From CAG-964 sp902789345 (GTDB lineage Bacteria; Bacillota; Clostridia; Oscillospirales; Acutalibacteraceae): a stretch of 64,000 nt of DNA. Location: NCBI GenBank assembly GCA_052117325.1, contig JBQKJJ010000005.1. One strand, written 5' to 3'. Under the pieces are notes generated by a model. The model had not been told where the DNA came from. It saw only the letters and a program-made list of their open reading frames with translations, and did not search any database. Position numbers and translations under genes: made by a program. Shown here piece by piece: positions 16,589-25,826 of this stretch. Within the stretch, counting starts at the first letter, position 1. Each line of letters starts with the position of its first letter.

Positions 16589-18841
16589 ATGACTGATTTT
16601 AAGCAGTGGAATGGCTTTGAAGGCAGAATTTGGAAAGAAGAAGTTAACGTTCGTGATTTTATTCAGAAGAACTACACACCATATGACGGTGATTCTTCAT
16701 TCCTTGTTGGCCCTACAGAGGCTACTGACAAGCTATGGGGTGCATTACAGGTACTACAAAAAGAAGAGCGTGCCAAGGGCGGCATTCTTGATATGGAGAC
16801 AGAGGTTGTTACAGGCTTAACAGCTTACGGCCCAGGTTATATCAACGAAGATCTAAAGGATTTGGAAAAGGTAGTTGGCTTGCAGACAGATAAGCCTCTA
16901 AAGCGTGCATTTATGCCATTCGGCGGCATTAAGATGGCTGAGCAGGCATGTACATCAAACGGTTACACACCTAATCCTGAACTACACAAGATATTTACAG
17001 AGTATGCTCGTACACATAACCAGGGTGTATTTGATGCTTATACAAAGGAAATGAAGAGCGTTCGTCACAACCACATTATTACAGGACTTCCTGACACATA
17101 TGGTCGTGGTCGTATCGTAGGCGACTATCGTAGAGTTGCTCTTTACGGTATTGATTTCCTAATTGAAGAAAAGAAGAAAGATTTTGAAAACTGCGGCGAC
17201 GGCACAATGACAGACGACATTATCCGTCTGCGTGAGGAAATCACATTGCAGATTAATGCTCTTAAGGGTATGAAGGAAATGGCTAAGAGCTACGGCTTTG
17301 ACATTTCTGAGCCTGCTAAGAATGCATACGAGGCTGCACAGTGGCTGTACTTTGGTTACTTGGCTGCTATTAAGACACAGAACGGTGCCGCAATGAGTGT
17401 TGGTAGAATTTCAACATTCCTAGATATTTACATTAAGAGAGATATGGATCTTGGCGTACTTACAGAGGAGCAGGCGCAGGAGATTATCGACCACATGGTT
17501 ATGAAGTTCCGTATGGTTAAGTTCGCAAGAATCCCTTCATATAACGAATTGTTCTCAGGTGACCCTGTATGGGCTACACTAGAGGTTGCAGGTATTGGTG
17601 TTGACGGTCGTTCAATGGTAACAAAGACAGACTACCGTTTCCTACACACACTTGAAAATATGGGTCCTGCACCGGAGCCAAACCTAACAATTCTTTACTC
17701 ACCGGCTCTTCCTGAAAACTTCAAGAAGTATGCTGCTGAAATTTCAATCCGTACAAGCTCTGTTCAGTATGAGAATGATGATGTTATGAAGCCTGTATGG
17801 GGCGACGACTACTCAATCTGCTGCTGCGTATCTGCTACACAGACAGGTAAAGAGATGCAGTTCTTCGGCGCAAGAGCTAACCTTGCTAAGTGCTTGCTGT
17901 ATGCTATAAACGGCGGTGTTGACCTAAAGACTCGTGAGCAGTGCGGTCCTGCATACGCTCCTATTACAAGCGAGTATCTTGACTATGACGAGGTTATTGC
18001 TAAGTTTGACAAGATGATGGATTGGCTTGCAGGTTTGTATGTAAATACACTTAACCTAATCCAGTATATGCACGACAAGTATTATTATGAGGCTGCTGAG
18101 ATGGCTCTTATTGATACAGATGTTCGTCGTACATTTGCTACAGGTATTGCAGGTTTCTCACATGTTGTTGACTCTCTAAGTGCTATTAAGTACGCAAAGG
18201 TTAAGACAGTTCGTGACGAAACAGGCATTTGCGTAGACTATGAGACAGAGGGCGACTTCCCTAAGTATGGTAATGATGATGACCGTGCAGACGACATTGC
18301 TGTATGGCTACTAAAGACATTCCTAGAGAAGATTAAGAAGCACCACACATATCGTAATTCAGAGCCTACAACATCTATCCTGACAATTACATCAAATGTA
18401 GTTTACGGTAAGGCTACAGGCGCAATGCCTAACGGTCGTAAGGCCGGTGCTCCATTGTCACCTGGTGCAAACCCTGCATACGGTGCAGAGCAGAACGGCT
18501 TGCTTGCTTCACTAAACTCTGTTGCTAAGTTGCCATATCACTGGGCTCTTGACGGTATTTCAAATACTCAGACAATCAACCCATCAGCTCTTGGTCACTC
18601 AGAGGAAGAGCAGTCTAACAACCTTGTACAGGTATTGGACGGCTACTTTACACAGGGTGCACACCACCTGAATGTAAATGTATTTGGTGTTGAGAAGCTA
18701 AAGGATGCTATGGAACATCCTGAGAAAGAGGAGTACGCAAACTTTACAATCCGTGTATCAGGTTACGCTGTTAAGTTCATCGACCTAACTCGTGAGCAGC
18801 AGTTGGATGTAATCTCTCGTACTTGCCATGACAGAATGTAA
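16589..18841 (+). CDS. pflB: Pyruvate formate-lyase (formate C-acetyltransferase)
   Basis: Glycyl-radical enzyme converting pyruvate and CoA to acetyl-CoA and formate in anaerobic fermentation. 750 aa, full length. Catalytic cysteine pair C412-C413 (CCCVSATQTGK), glycyl-radical Gly725 in RVSGYAVKF near the C-terminus. RBS AAGGAGG. Codon use is visibly biased (ACA for Thr, CTA/CTT for Leu), fitting very high expression. Overlaps pflA by 14 bp. Confidence 0.99.
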   Translation: MTDFKQWNGFEGRIWKEEVNVRDFIQKNYTPYDGDSSFLVGPTEATDKLWGALQVLQKEERAKGGILDMETEVVTGLTAYGPGYINEDLKDLEKVVGLQTDKPLKRAFMPFGGIKMAEQACTSNGYTPNPELHKIFTEYARTHNQGVFDAYTKEMKSVRHNHIITGLPDTYGRGRIVGDYRRVALYGIDFLIEEKKKDFENCGDGTMTDDIIRLREEITLQINALKGMKEMAKSYGFDISEPAKNAYEAAQWLYFGYLAAIKTQNGAAMSVGRISTFLDIYIKRDMDLGVLTEEQAQEIIDHMVMKFRMVKFARIPSYNELFSGDPVWATLEVAGIGVDGRSMVTKTDYRFLHTLENMGPAPEPNLTILYSPALPENFKKYAAEISIRTSSVQYENDDVMKPVWGDDYSICCCVSATQTGKEMQFFGARANLAKCLLYAINGGVDLKTREQCGPAYAPITSEYLDYDEVIAKFDKMMDWLAGLYVNTLNLIQYMHDKYYYEAAEMALIDTDVRRTFATGIAGFSHVVDSLSAIKYAKVKTVRDETGICVDYETEGDFPKYGNDDDRADDIAVWLLKTFLEKIKKHHTYRNSEPTTSILTITSNVVYGKATGAMPNGRKAGAPLSPGANPAYGAEQNGLLASLNSVAKLPYHWALDGISNTQTINPSALGHSEEEQSNNLVQVLDGYFTQGAHHLNVNVFGVEKLKDAMEHPEKEEYANFTIRVSGYAVKFIDLTREQQLDVISRTCHDRM

Positions 18842-19571
18842 TATAAAAGGTCGTGTCCATTCATTTGAAACCTTTGGTTTGGTGGATGGCCCCGGCGTGA
18901 GATATGTGGCTTTCTTGCAGGGCTGTAATATGCGCTGCAAGTACTGCCACAACCCCGAAACCTGGACGCACCAAGGCGGAGATGAAATGACGCCGCAGGA
19001 GTTGTTTAACAAAATGTGGCGTTATAAGGGATACTGGGGAAAGAACGGTGGCATTACCATTAGTGGCGGAGAGCCTTTGCTGCAGATTGACTTTGTTACA
19101 GAGGTTTTCAGAATTGCTAAGGAGCATAATGTTCACACTGCCCTTGATACAAGCGGCCAGCCTTTTTCTACTTCACCTGAGTATCTTGAAAAGTTTGACA
19201 AGCTTATTCAGTACACTGACCTTGTCATTTTGGACTTAAAGGAAATTGACGCTGCAAAGCATAAGTCTTTGACAGGCTTTACAAACAGCAATATTTTGGA
19301 AATGGCAAAGTACTTGTCTGACCATAATATTAAAATGTGGATTCGTCATGTGCTTGTACCGGGTTTGACTGATGACGATGAAGGCTTAAAGGAGCTTAAC
19401 ACCTTTATTAAAAGCTTAAAGACTGTAGATAGGGTAGAGATTTTGCCATACCATACACTGGGCTTGTTTAAGTGGGAAAATCTAAAAATTCCGTACCAGC
19501 TTTCCGATGTTCGTCCACCGTCAGACGAGGCTATAAAGCACGCTGAGGAGCTTTTAGAAATAAAAAAATAG
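18828..19571 (+). CDS. pflA: Pyruvate formate-lyase activating enzyme
   Basis: Radical-SAM enzyme that installs the glycyl radical on PflB. 247 aa. Cluster motif CNMRCKYC (Cys33, Cys37, Cys40), then GGITISGGEPLLQ. No separate RBS of note; start lies inside the end of pflB, so translation is coupled. Confidence 0.98.
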   Translation: MTECNIKGRVHSFETFGLVDGPGVRYVAFLQGCNMRCKYCHNPETWTHQGGDEMTPQELFNKMWRYKGYWGKNGGITISGGEPLLQIDFVTEVFRIAKEHNVHTALDTSGQPFSTSPEYLEKFDKLIQYTDLVILDLKEIDAAKHKSLTGFTNSNILEMAKYLSDHNIKMWIRHVLVPGLTDDDEGLKELNTFIKSLKTVDRVEILPYHTLGLFKWENLKIPYQLSDVRPPSDEAIKHAEELLEIKK

Positions 19572-19587
19572 CGATTACGTTTTTTTA

Positions 19588-19616
19588 GAGTCGCATCTTA
19601 TGGTGCGGCTCTTTTT
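19588..19616 (+). terminator. Terminator of pflBA
   Basis: GAGTCGCATC pairs with GGTGCGGCTC (two G-U wobbles) over a 4-nt loop, followed by T5. Confidence 0.85.
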
Positions 19617-19875
19617 GTAAGTGTTTACAGCAATATTGCCTGCAACGCTTTATACTAAAATTCTATAAAGCACTTTAACAAGACTAACCATTGTGGTTAT
19701 CCAAAACATTTCTCCAAGTACCATTACAAGTATTACCGCAGGGCAGTGGCTTGCTGAAGCGTTTAATTGATAATTAGTATTACAAATATCACTACAAAAC
19801 GCAGTTCCTGCTGCAAATATTTACGGCCTATTGAGGTTTAACCGTGTGGGTTGTTGCAATGAAATTTATGTACAA
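19617..19875. other. Intergenic spacer between convergent pflA and yitT
   Basis: About 260 bp with no credible ORF or RNA; only a short ACCAT/GGTTAT-type inverted repeat near 19687-19700. The spacer is longer than most in this window. Confidence 0.35.
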
Positions 19876-19904
19876 AAAATAACCGCCCAAAAGGCGGTTA
19901 TTTT
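19876..19904 (-). terminator. Bidirectional-looking terminator of the yitT operon
   Basis: AAAATAACCGCC / GGCGGTTATTTT, 12 bp, 5-nt loop; the minus-strand side continues into a T-run. Confidence 0.85.
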
Positions 19905-19951
19905 ATACTAAAATGTAATTGTCATTAAAAATGTGTAAAAGATGTTCAGGC

Positions 19952-20839
19952 TTATTGCTCAATATTCTTAAAGCCTTGGCCGTCTATAATGCCCGCCTTT
20001 GTTACAACAATAAACGCAGATTTATCAATAGACGAGGCTATATTTTTCACTTTGTAAACCTGCCGTGGTCTTACGGCGCACATTATTGTTTTTGTTTTCT
20101 TTTTGGAGTAGGCACCTTCAGAATCAAGCAGGGTAACACCACGCTTAATCTCAACCATAATGGCCTCACTTATTTCTTCATAGTGAGAGGACATTATATA
20201 CATAACCTGTCCGTTATTATGGGAAAGACCGTAGTTAGCAAAGTCGATAACCTTGGAGCTTACAAAAATAACTATCGTTGAATATAAGCCACTTTCTATA
20301 GAACGGAAAGTTAAAATTGTTGCCAATATAATAAAAATATCCGCAATAATTATGATTGTTCCCATCGAAAGAAATGGAAAATGGTTTCTCAGATTTTTAG
20401 AAATAATATCTGTGCCGCCTGTTGTACCGCCGCCGTGAAATATAAGGCCCAGTCCTAAGCCGGTAAATATTCCGCCAAACAAGGACGCCATTAGTTTGTC
20501 GCCTGTGTAGGTAGGAATAACTGCCGCCAATGCATCAATTAATATTGAAGAAAACAGGGTAGCAAAAATTGTTTTAACTAAAAACTTTTTGCCGTTTTCA
20601 ACTGCACCCCATATAAACAGAGGAATGTTGATAATTATATTCATTGTACCTATAGGAAGTGCAAAAAGTGAGTTAAGTATAGTTGATATACCTGTAACCC
20701 CGCCGGCAACAATATTGTTTGGCGCATTAAACATATCCACAGCCAATGTAAATAGGAAAGAGCCGGAAATCATCAAGCCGTAGTCCCTTAAAAAAAGCAG
20801 TAACTTTGTGCGAAAATTTTCTTGTTTAGTATTGCTCAT
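19952..20839 (-). CDS. YitT-family membrane protein (DUF161 + DUF2179)
   Basis: 295 aa. N-terminal half has about five membrane helices (ISGSFLFTLAVDMF, NIVAGGVTGIST, GGGTTGGTDII). The C-terminal ~85 aa soluble DUF2179 contains VMYIMSSHYEEISEAI. Transport or regulatory role unknown; common across Firmicutes. It is last in the minus-strand rplU-to-yitT cluster, 11 bp after mrnC. Confidence 0.88.
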   Translation of the reverse strand: MSNTKQENFRTKLLLFLRDYGLMISGSFLFTLAVDMFNAPNNIVAGGVTGISTILNSLFALPIGTMNIIINIPLFIWGAVENGKKFLVKTIFATLFSSILIDALAAVIPTYTGDKLMASLFGGIFTGLGLGLIFHGGGTTGGTDIISKNLRNHFPFLSMGTIIIIADIFIILATILTFRSIESGLYSTIVIFVSSKVIDFANYGLSHNNGQVMYIMSSHYEEISEAIMVEIKRGVTLLDSEGAYSKKKTKTIMCAVRPRQVYKVKNIASSIDKSAFIVVTKAGIIDGQGFKNIEQ

Positions 20840-20850
20840 TTATACATCAC

Positions 20851-21261
20851 CTACTTAACCTTTTCGTATATGTCGGTTACAATTATATTAAACAATTCCC
20901 TTAAACGGGCAATGTCCTTTTTTAAATACAGATACCCAAAAAGTGCCTCAAGGCCTGTGGCACTGTGGTAGTCGCTTCTGCTGGCATTTTTAGGTACAGA
21001 GTGTACATTGGCGTTTTTTCCACGGTTGTATATAACTGTTTCGTCCTCGGTTAGGTGGGGCAGAAGTGCAGTGGCACATTCAGCCTGAAAGCCGCAGTTT
21101 ACAACGCTTATTTTCCTGTTGTTAAGCTTTCCCACCGGGCGGTTTGCCAAAGAAATTATATACTCACGCACCATAAGGTCATACACACCGTCGCCAATAA
21201 AGGAAAGGGTGAGAGGCGATATTTGTCTTAAATCAAAGTCGCAAGACAGTAAGCTATCCAT
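20851..21261 (-). CDS. mrnC: Mini-ribonuclease III (MrnC)
   Basis: 136 aa RNase III domain without a dsRNA-binding domain. LTLSFIGDGVYDLMVREY holds the catalytic acidic residues, and GLEALFGYLYL is the second acidic motif. It matures 23S rRNA in Firmicutes. Usually linked to cysS or rlmB; here it follows obgE by 11 bp. Confidence 0.93.
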   Translation of the reverse strand: MDSLLSCDFDLRQISPLTLSFIGDGVYDLMVREYIISLANRPVGKLNNRKISVVNCGFQAECATALLPHLTEDETVIYNRGKNANVHSVPKNASRSDYHSATGLEALFGYLYLKKDIARLRELFNIIVTDIYEKVK

Positions 21262-21272
21262 ATATATACCTC

Positions 21273-22544
21273 TTATTCTACAAAGTCAAATTCAAGGTCG
21301 TATATAGAAACAGTGTCTCCCTCGTTTATGCCGGCTTCACGCAGGGCGTCAATTACGCCGCCGTTTATAAGCACACGCTGGAAATACTGCAGTGACTCGT
21401 AGTCGTCAAAATTAACCGACTTCATTATATTAAACAGCCACTTTGCCTCCACAAAATAAATGCCGTCGTGGTGGGTAATAGTAACCTTGCTTTTGTCAAT
21501 TTTTTCAGGCTGAACTACAGGTGCCGGCTCTGCCTCATAATGAGTAATAGGCGGTAGCTTGCTAAGCATTTCAAGCACTTTGTTCATAAGAGCGTCAACA
21601 CCTTCATTAATTGGCGCCATAATAGGGAAAAATTCGTAGCCCTGTGATTCTACAAAGCTCTTAAAGTCCTCAATTTGCTCATCGGTTGCCAAGTCGCACT
21701 TGTTTCCGGCAACGATCATAGGTCTTTTTGCAAGCTCAGGGTTGAATTTTTTAAGCTCTTCGTTGATAATTTTAAAATCTTCCTTAGGGTCACGAGCCTC
21801 ACTGCCCGATACATCTACAATGTGTACAAGCATACGACAGCGCTCAACATGGCGCAAAAATTGATGTCCCAGTCCAACGCCTTCCCATGCACCCTCTACA
21901 AGGCCGGGAATGTCAGCCATTACAAAGGAATTTCCCTCGCCCATACTTACAACGCCTAAAACAGGTGTAATAGTTGTAAAGTGGTAGTTGGCTATAACAG
22001 GCTTTGCCTGACTTACTACAGACACAAGTGTGCTTTTGCCAACATTAGGAAAGCCCACCAATCCCACATCTGCAAGCAGTTTTAGTTCAAGTGTTACCTC
22101 GTACTCTTCTCCCGGCATACCCGGCTTTGCAAACCTAGGGGTTTGTCTGGTTGGTGTTGCAAAGTGAATGTTACCCCAGCCGCCGTTGCCGCCTTTGGCA
22201 ACTAGCACAGGCTCTTTGCCGGATACATCAGCCAGCAGTCTGCCTGTTTCGGCATCTTTTACAAGGGTGCCTCTCGGTACACGCACAATTAAATCCTCGG
22301 CTTTTTTGCCGGAGCTTCGCTTAGCCTTGCCGTTCTCACCTTTTTTAGCTATATATTTTCTTTTATATCTAAAGTCAGCCAAGGTAGACAGGTTATCATC
22401 TGCCAAGAACAGAACATTGCCGCCCTTTCCGCCGTCACCGCCGTCAGGACCGCCGGAGGCTACATATTTTTCACGGTGAAAAGAAACAGAGCCATCACCG
22501 CCGTCACCTGCTTTAATATAAATTTTTGCCTTATCTACAAACAT
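21273..22544 (-). CDS. obgE: GTPase Obg/CgtA
   Basis: Ribosome-assembly GTPase, also linked to sporulation initiation in Bacillus. About 423 aa from the ATG that starts MFVDKAKIYI (preceded by AAAGG); upstream in-frame codons lack an RBS. Gly-rich OBG fold (1-158), G domain with GFPNVGKST, DIPGLVEGA and NKCD, and a C-terminal OCT domain (about 350-420) ending IYDLEFDF. Confidence 0.98.
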   Translation of the reverse strand: MFVDKAKIYIKAGDGGDGSVSFHREKYVASGGPDGGDGGKGGNVLFLADDNLSTLADFRYKRKYIAKKGENGKAKRSSGKKAEDLIVRVPRGTLVKDAETGRLLADVSGKEPVLVAKGGNGGWGNIHFATPTRQTPRFAKPGMPGEEYEVTLELKLLADVGLVGFPNVGKSTLVSVVSQAKPVIANYHFTTITPVLGVVSMGEGNSFVMADIPGLVEGAWEGVGLGHQFLRHVERCRMLVHIVDVSGSEARDPKEDFKIINEELKKFNPELAKRPMIVAGNKCDLATDEQIEDFKSFVESQGYEFFPIMAPINEGVDALMNKVLEMLSKLPPITHYEAEPAPVVQPEKIDKSKVTITHHDGIYFVEAKWLFNIMKSVNFDDYESLQYFQRVLINGGVIDALREAGINEGDTVSIYDLEFDFVE

Positions 22545-22573
22545 TATTTCACTACCTTTCATTATGTAGTATA

Positions 22574-22939
22574 TCACAATAAGCCATATATTTTCTGTAA
22601 ATCCTCAAGACCGTCATAAATTTCCTGTCTTGAAAAGTCATTGCTTTCTAAAAAATCATCATCCTTAGAGTTTAGGTAAACATAGAAGTCAACACCCACC
22701 TCAAAAAGCTCCAAAGACCTTTCTTCGTCTATTTTATCATATAATATATTTTCTGCAAGATTAATCTCGCCTTGGTCTGCCAAATCGTACAGATACAGTA
22801 CATTTTTGCCGGCACCGTTAATTTCAAAATACTTTTCGGCAGTTATGTTATATGTTTTCTTTTTATTTTTAAAAACAGTTTCAGCTAAGTATTTTACCAT
22901 AACATCTATCTGCCTTACTAAATAATCCTCGTGCAGCAT
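22574..22939 (-). CDS. DUF6483-like protein
   Basis: 121 aa from the ATG giving MLHEDYLVRQIDVMVKYLAE, chosen for its upstream AGGAG; 16 more in-frame residues lie upstream without RBS. Soluble, acidic, helical. Small proteins of this kind are commonly found between rpmA and obgE in Clostridia. No function known to me; the family name is from memory. Confidence 0.7.
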   Translation of the reverse strand: MLHEDYLVRQIDVMVKYLAETVFKNKKKTYNITAEKYFEINGAGKNVLYLYDLADQGEINLAENILYDKIDEERSLELFEVGVDFYVYLNSKDDDFLESNDFSRQEIYDGLEDLQKIYGLL

Positions 22940-23021
22940 AAACAAGCTCCTGTTTTGTACAAATAAAATAAAAAGGGCGGAATACAAACTCCGCCCTCAG
23001 CTAACAAATTTACAGTATAAA

Positions 23022-23300
23022 TTACTGTGCGTAAACGCTTACACGCTTTCTGTCACGACCAACACGCTCGTAACGAACTACACCGTCAACCTTAGCAAAT
23101 AGTGTGTCGTCAGAACCACGGCCAACATTCTCACCTGGGTGAATGTGTGTACCACGCTGTTTGTAAAGAATGTTACCTGCCTTTACAAACTGACCGTCAG
23201 CACGCTTAGCGCCCAATCTCTTAGATTCAGAGTCACGGCCGTTCTTTGTAGAACCCATACCTTTTTTGTGAGCAAATAGCTGGATATTTATCTTAAGCAT
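23022..23300 (-). CDS. rpmA: 50S ribosomal protein L27 with Prp-cleaved N-terminal extension
   Basis: 92 aa. MLKINIQLF precedes AHKKGMGS; Firmicute L27 is cut after that Phe (residue 9) by the Prp protease encoded next door. Body GTHIHPGENVGRGSDDTLFA is typical. RBS GGAGG. Confidence 0.98.
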   Translation of the reverse strand: MLKINIQLFAHKKGMGSTKNGRDSESKRLGAKRADGQFVKAGNILYKQRGTHIHPGENVGRGSDDTLFAKVDGVVRYERVGRDRKRVSVYAQ

Positions 23301-23304
23301 TATG

Positions 23305-23631
23305 TTACACCTCCGTATTATTTACAATTATATTCTCCGGGAACTGTTCTTCAAGTCCCAACATATGCAGCTTAAAGCCCTGCAAAATATCTCTGCAAGC
23401 AACTGCGTCTTTTTGGAAAACTCTCAGCAACATAGCACCTGTGCTTTCGTCAACATCAACTTCAGCCGCCACCTTTATAACATCAGTTATAGTGTTAGCT
23501 ACCAAATAGGCTGCTGAACTTATAGAAGCACAAACTATGTCGCTGCCACTTTCAGCAAAGCCGGAATGACCCGATATTCTAAAGCCTACCAAATCACCGC
23601 CTGCCAATGTGAGCAAGCTTACCGTTGTCAT
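23305..23631 (-). CDS. prp: Ribosomal-processing cysteine protease Prp
   Basis: 108 aa. Catalytic pair His22 (SGHSGF) and Cys34 (SDIVCASIS). It removes the L27 N-terminal extension. Lies between rplU and rpmA with gaps of 4 and 10 bp, the standard Firmicute order. Confidence 0.97.
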   Translation of the reverse strand: MTTVSLLTLAGGDLVGFRISGHSGFAESGSDIVCASISSAAYLVANTITDVIKVAAEVDVDESTGAMLLRVFQKDAVACRDILQGFKLHMLGLEEQFPENIIVNNTEV

Positions 23632-23633
23632 AA

Positions 23634-23942
23634 TTAAGCGTTAATAGACTGGATTTCAACCTTTGTATATGGCTGTCTGTGACCCATCTTTCTCTTTTCG
23701 CCCTTCTTTGGCTTGTAAGTAGCAACTGTAATTTTCTTACCCTTGCCTGTCTTAATAACCTTGCCTGTAACTACAGCGCCGTCAACATAAGGTGTGCCTA
23801 CTGTAATACCTGCATCGTTTGAAAGTGCAACAACCTTGAAATCAACTGTTGCGTCAGCCTCGGCAGCCAGCTTCTCAACATAGATAACATCGCCGTTAGA
23901 AACCTTGTACTGCTTACCGCCTGTTTCGATAATTGCGTACAT
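23634..23942 (-). CDS. rplU: 50S ribosomal protein L21
   Basis: 102 aa from MYAIIETGGKQYKV; an upstream in-frame start (4 codons) is rejected because AAAGGATGG fits the downstream ATG. C-terminal KMGHRQPYTKVEI is conserved. Confidence 0.98.
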   Translation of the reverse strand: MYAIIETGGKQYKVSNGDVIYVEKLAAEADATVDFKVVALSNDAGITVGTPYVDGAVVTGKVIKTGKGKKITVATYKPKKGEKRKMGHRQPYTKVEIQSINA

Positions 23943-24023
23943 ATTTAGTACCATCCTTTATAAAAGTCTCGCTACTGTAGGGCGGAGCAAGGCTCACTTA
24001 AACAAGCCCCCAATATGCGGCTT
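23943..24023 (-). ncRNA. Probable L21 leader (autoregulatory 5' UTR)
   Basis: The roughly 80-nt minus-strand leader between promoter and rplU contains GGGGCTTG...GAGCC and TCCGCCCTACAGTAGCGAG, resembling the Firmicute L21 leader. Structure not computed; match is by memory. Confidence 0.55.
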
Positions 24024-24028
24024 AAATC

Positions 24029-24057
24029 ATTTTAACAAACAAAGTATTATTTGTCAA
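24029..24057 (-). promoter_or_regulatory. SigA-type promoter of the rplU operon
   Basis: On the minus strand TTGACA (24057-24052), 17-bp spacer, TAAAAT (24034-24029). Confidence 0.88.
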
Positions 24058-24170
24058 TAGCTTTTTCGCCCAAAAACGGCATTTACACCGCGATATTTTA
24101 AAATCTGCAAAGTATTTCCGCAAAAACTTCCTACATTTATATGTGAATCTGCCCATAATATAAAATTCCA

Positions 24171-24199
24171 TTTACACATATAAACAGGTGTGTTATAAT
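24171..24199 (+). promoter_or_regulatory. SigA-type promoter of proC
   Basis: TTTACA (24171-24176), 17 bp, TATAAT (24194-24199), 34 bp before the ATG. Confidence 0.85.
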
Positions 24200-24233
24200 G
24201 TTATAAGAATTTTGTAGAATACAGGTGACGAAT

Positions 24234-25034
24234 ATGAATAAAATAGGTTTTATTGGTGCAGGAAATATGGCTACTGCCATTATTAACGGTATGCTTACTA
24301 ACAATGTTGCAAGTGCAGAGAACATTAATGTTTTTGACCTTGACCAAAACAAGCTTAGTGTTATGGCTGAAAAAGGAATTAATGCCTGTGCAACAGCAAA
24401 ACAGGTTGCACAGGAGAGCCACTTTGTTGTTTTGGCTGTTAAGCCTCAAAATTATGCAGAGGTGCTTGACGAGATTAAAGATGCAGTAACAGACAGCACG
24501 GTAATGGTGTCTATTGCTGCAGGTATTTCAATTAACTATGTAGTTTCTTCGCTTAACGCAAAATGCGCCTGTGTGCGTGTAATGCCAAATACACCTCTTT
24601 TACTTGGCTGTGGCGCTACAGCTCTTTGCCCGTCTGATGATATTGCAGATAAGGACTTTGCAGTGGTTAAAAGTATGTTTGCTACATCGGGCGTTGTTGA
24701 GGTTTTGCCTGAAAGCCAAATGAACACTGTTATTGCGGTAAACGGCAGCAGTCCGGCATATATTTATTTGTTTGCCAAGGCTATGTGTGACTATGCCCAG
24801 GAGCAGGGAATTGATGTAAATGCGGCTATGGAGCTTACCTGTGCTACCCTAAAGGGAAGTGCCGAAATGCTTATGAAATCCGGCGACACGCCTGACACTC
24901 TTATTAAAAAGGTATCATCACCGGGCGGTACAACTCTTGCCGCACTAGAGGTGCTGAATAACGGCGATTTTTACGAAAATATTAAGTCTGCTATGGACGC
25001 TTGCACAAAGCGTGCAGAAGAGCTGGGCAAGTAA
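24234..25034 (+). CDS. proC: Pyrroline-5-carboxylate reductase
   Basis: Last step of proline synthesis, NAD(P)H-dependent. 266 aa from MNKIGFIGAGNMATAI, with AGGTG 6 bp upstream; the GTG at 24225 would consume the RBS. Rossmann motif GAGNMA, C-terminal signature VSSPGGTTLAALEVL. Monocistronic by its own promoter. Confidence 0.97.
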   Translation: MNKIGFIGAGNMATAIINGMLTNNVASAENINVFDLDQNKLSVMAEKGINACATAKQVAQESHFVVLAVKPQNYAEVLDEIKDAVTDSTVMVSIAAGISINYVVSSLNAKCACVRVMPNTPLLLGCGATALCPSDDIADKDFAVVKSMFATSGVVEVLPESQMNTVIAVNGSSPAYIYLFAKAMCDYAQEQGIDVNAAMELTCATLKGSAEMLMKSGDTPDTLIKKVSSPGGTTLAALEVLNNGDFYENIKSAMDACTKRAEELGK

Positions 25035-25153
25035 TACGGTAACGCAGGCACTTGTACAGCTTTTTACAAAAACAACAGTCAGAATAATTTAATTTACCAA
25101 ATCATATAATTTCTCATAAAGATATTCAGTAAAATTTATGCAGGAGAAAATAT

Positions 25154-25801
25154 ATGAAGGGTATTTTACTTTCGATGGGAAAGGGCAGACGCCGCCTTAA
25201 TAAAAAGGAAATTGTATATTTTTTGCATCGGTACGGTATAGATGTACTGCTTGGCATTGCCTTGCTTGCCGGTATGATATTTGGTGCAGTATGTGCAGGC
25301 AATGCTGACAAGGCGCTTATGCAAGGGCTGGATTTCCTGTTTACATCTGATTTTCAGTCGCGGTGCAGTCAAAGCGTGCTTTCGGCATTTATAGCCTCGC
25401 TTACGGCTAATTTTATGTTTTTCTTAGCCAATTTTCTTTTGGGGCTTTCTGTGTGGGGCAGTGTAGGCGTTCCGTTTTTAATAGGCTTTAAGGGATTTGG
25501 AATGGGGCTGTCCGGCGGCTACCTTTACAGGTGCTATTCCTTTAGCGGAGTGGGCTTCTTCCTGTTGGTTATGCTGGCAGGCTGTGTTATATCTACTCTG
25601 GCACTTATATTTCAAGGCAGGTCGTCAATAGGCTTTTCCAACAGCCTGTTTGCAAGGGTAAGAGGTACTGCGCCAAAGGCTGACCAAACTATCTACAGAT
25701 ATGTTATATCCAACAGCTTTATGCTTATAGCCCTGTCAATAAGCGCAATGGCAGACGCTATATTAAACAGTCTGTTTGCAGGTGTTTTTACCTTTTCTTA
25801 A
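25154..25801 (+). CDS. SpoIIM-like membrane protein (DUF95 type)
   Basis: 215 aa, about five membrane helices. GMIFGAVCAG in helix one, ANFLLGLSVWGSVGVPFLI and FKGFGMGLSGGYLYR resemble stage II sporulation protein M, which with SpoIID/P drives engulfment through septal peptidoglycan hydrolysis. RBS GGAG. SpoIIM assignment is by pattern; moderately sure. Confidence 0.7.
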   Translation: MKGILLSMGKGRRRLNKKEIVYFLHRYGIDVLLGIALLAGMIFGAVCAGNADKALMQGLDFLFTSDFQSRCSQSVLSAFIASLTANFMFFLANFLLGLSVWGSVGVPFLIGFKGFGMGLSGGYLYRCYSFSGVGFFLLVMLAGCVISTLALIFQGRSSIGFSNSLFARVRGTAPKADQTIYRYVISNSFMLIALSISAMADAILNSLFAGVFTFS

Positions 25802-25826
25802 AATAAAAAATAAGGAACTATAAAAT

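Noticed and set aside
19919..20281. Plus-strand ORF opposite yitT
   Set aside because: Overlaps a well supported minus-strand YitT gene and its terminator, lacks an RBS.
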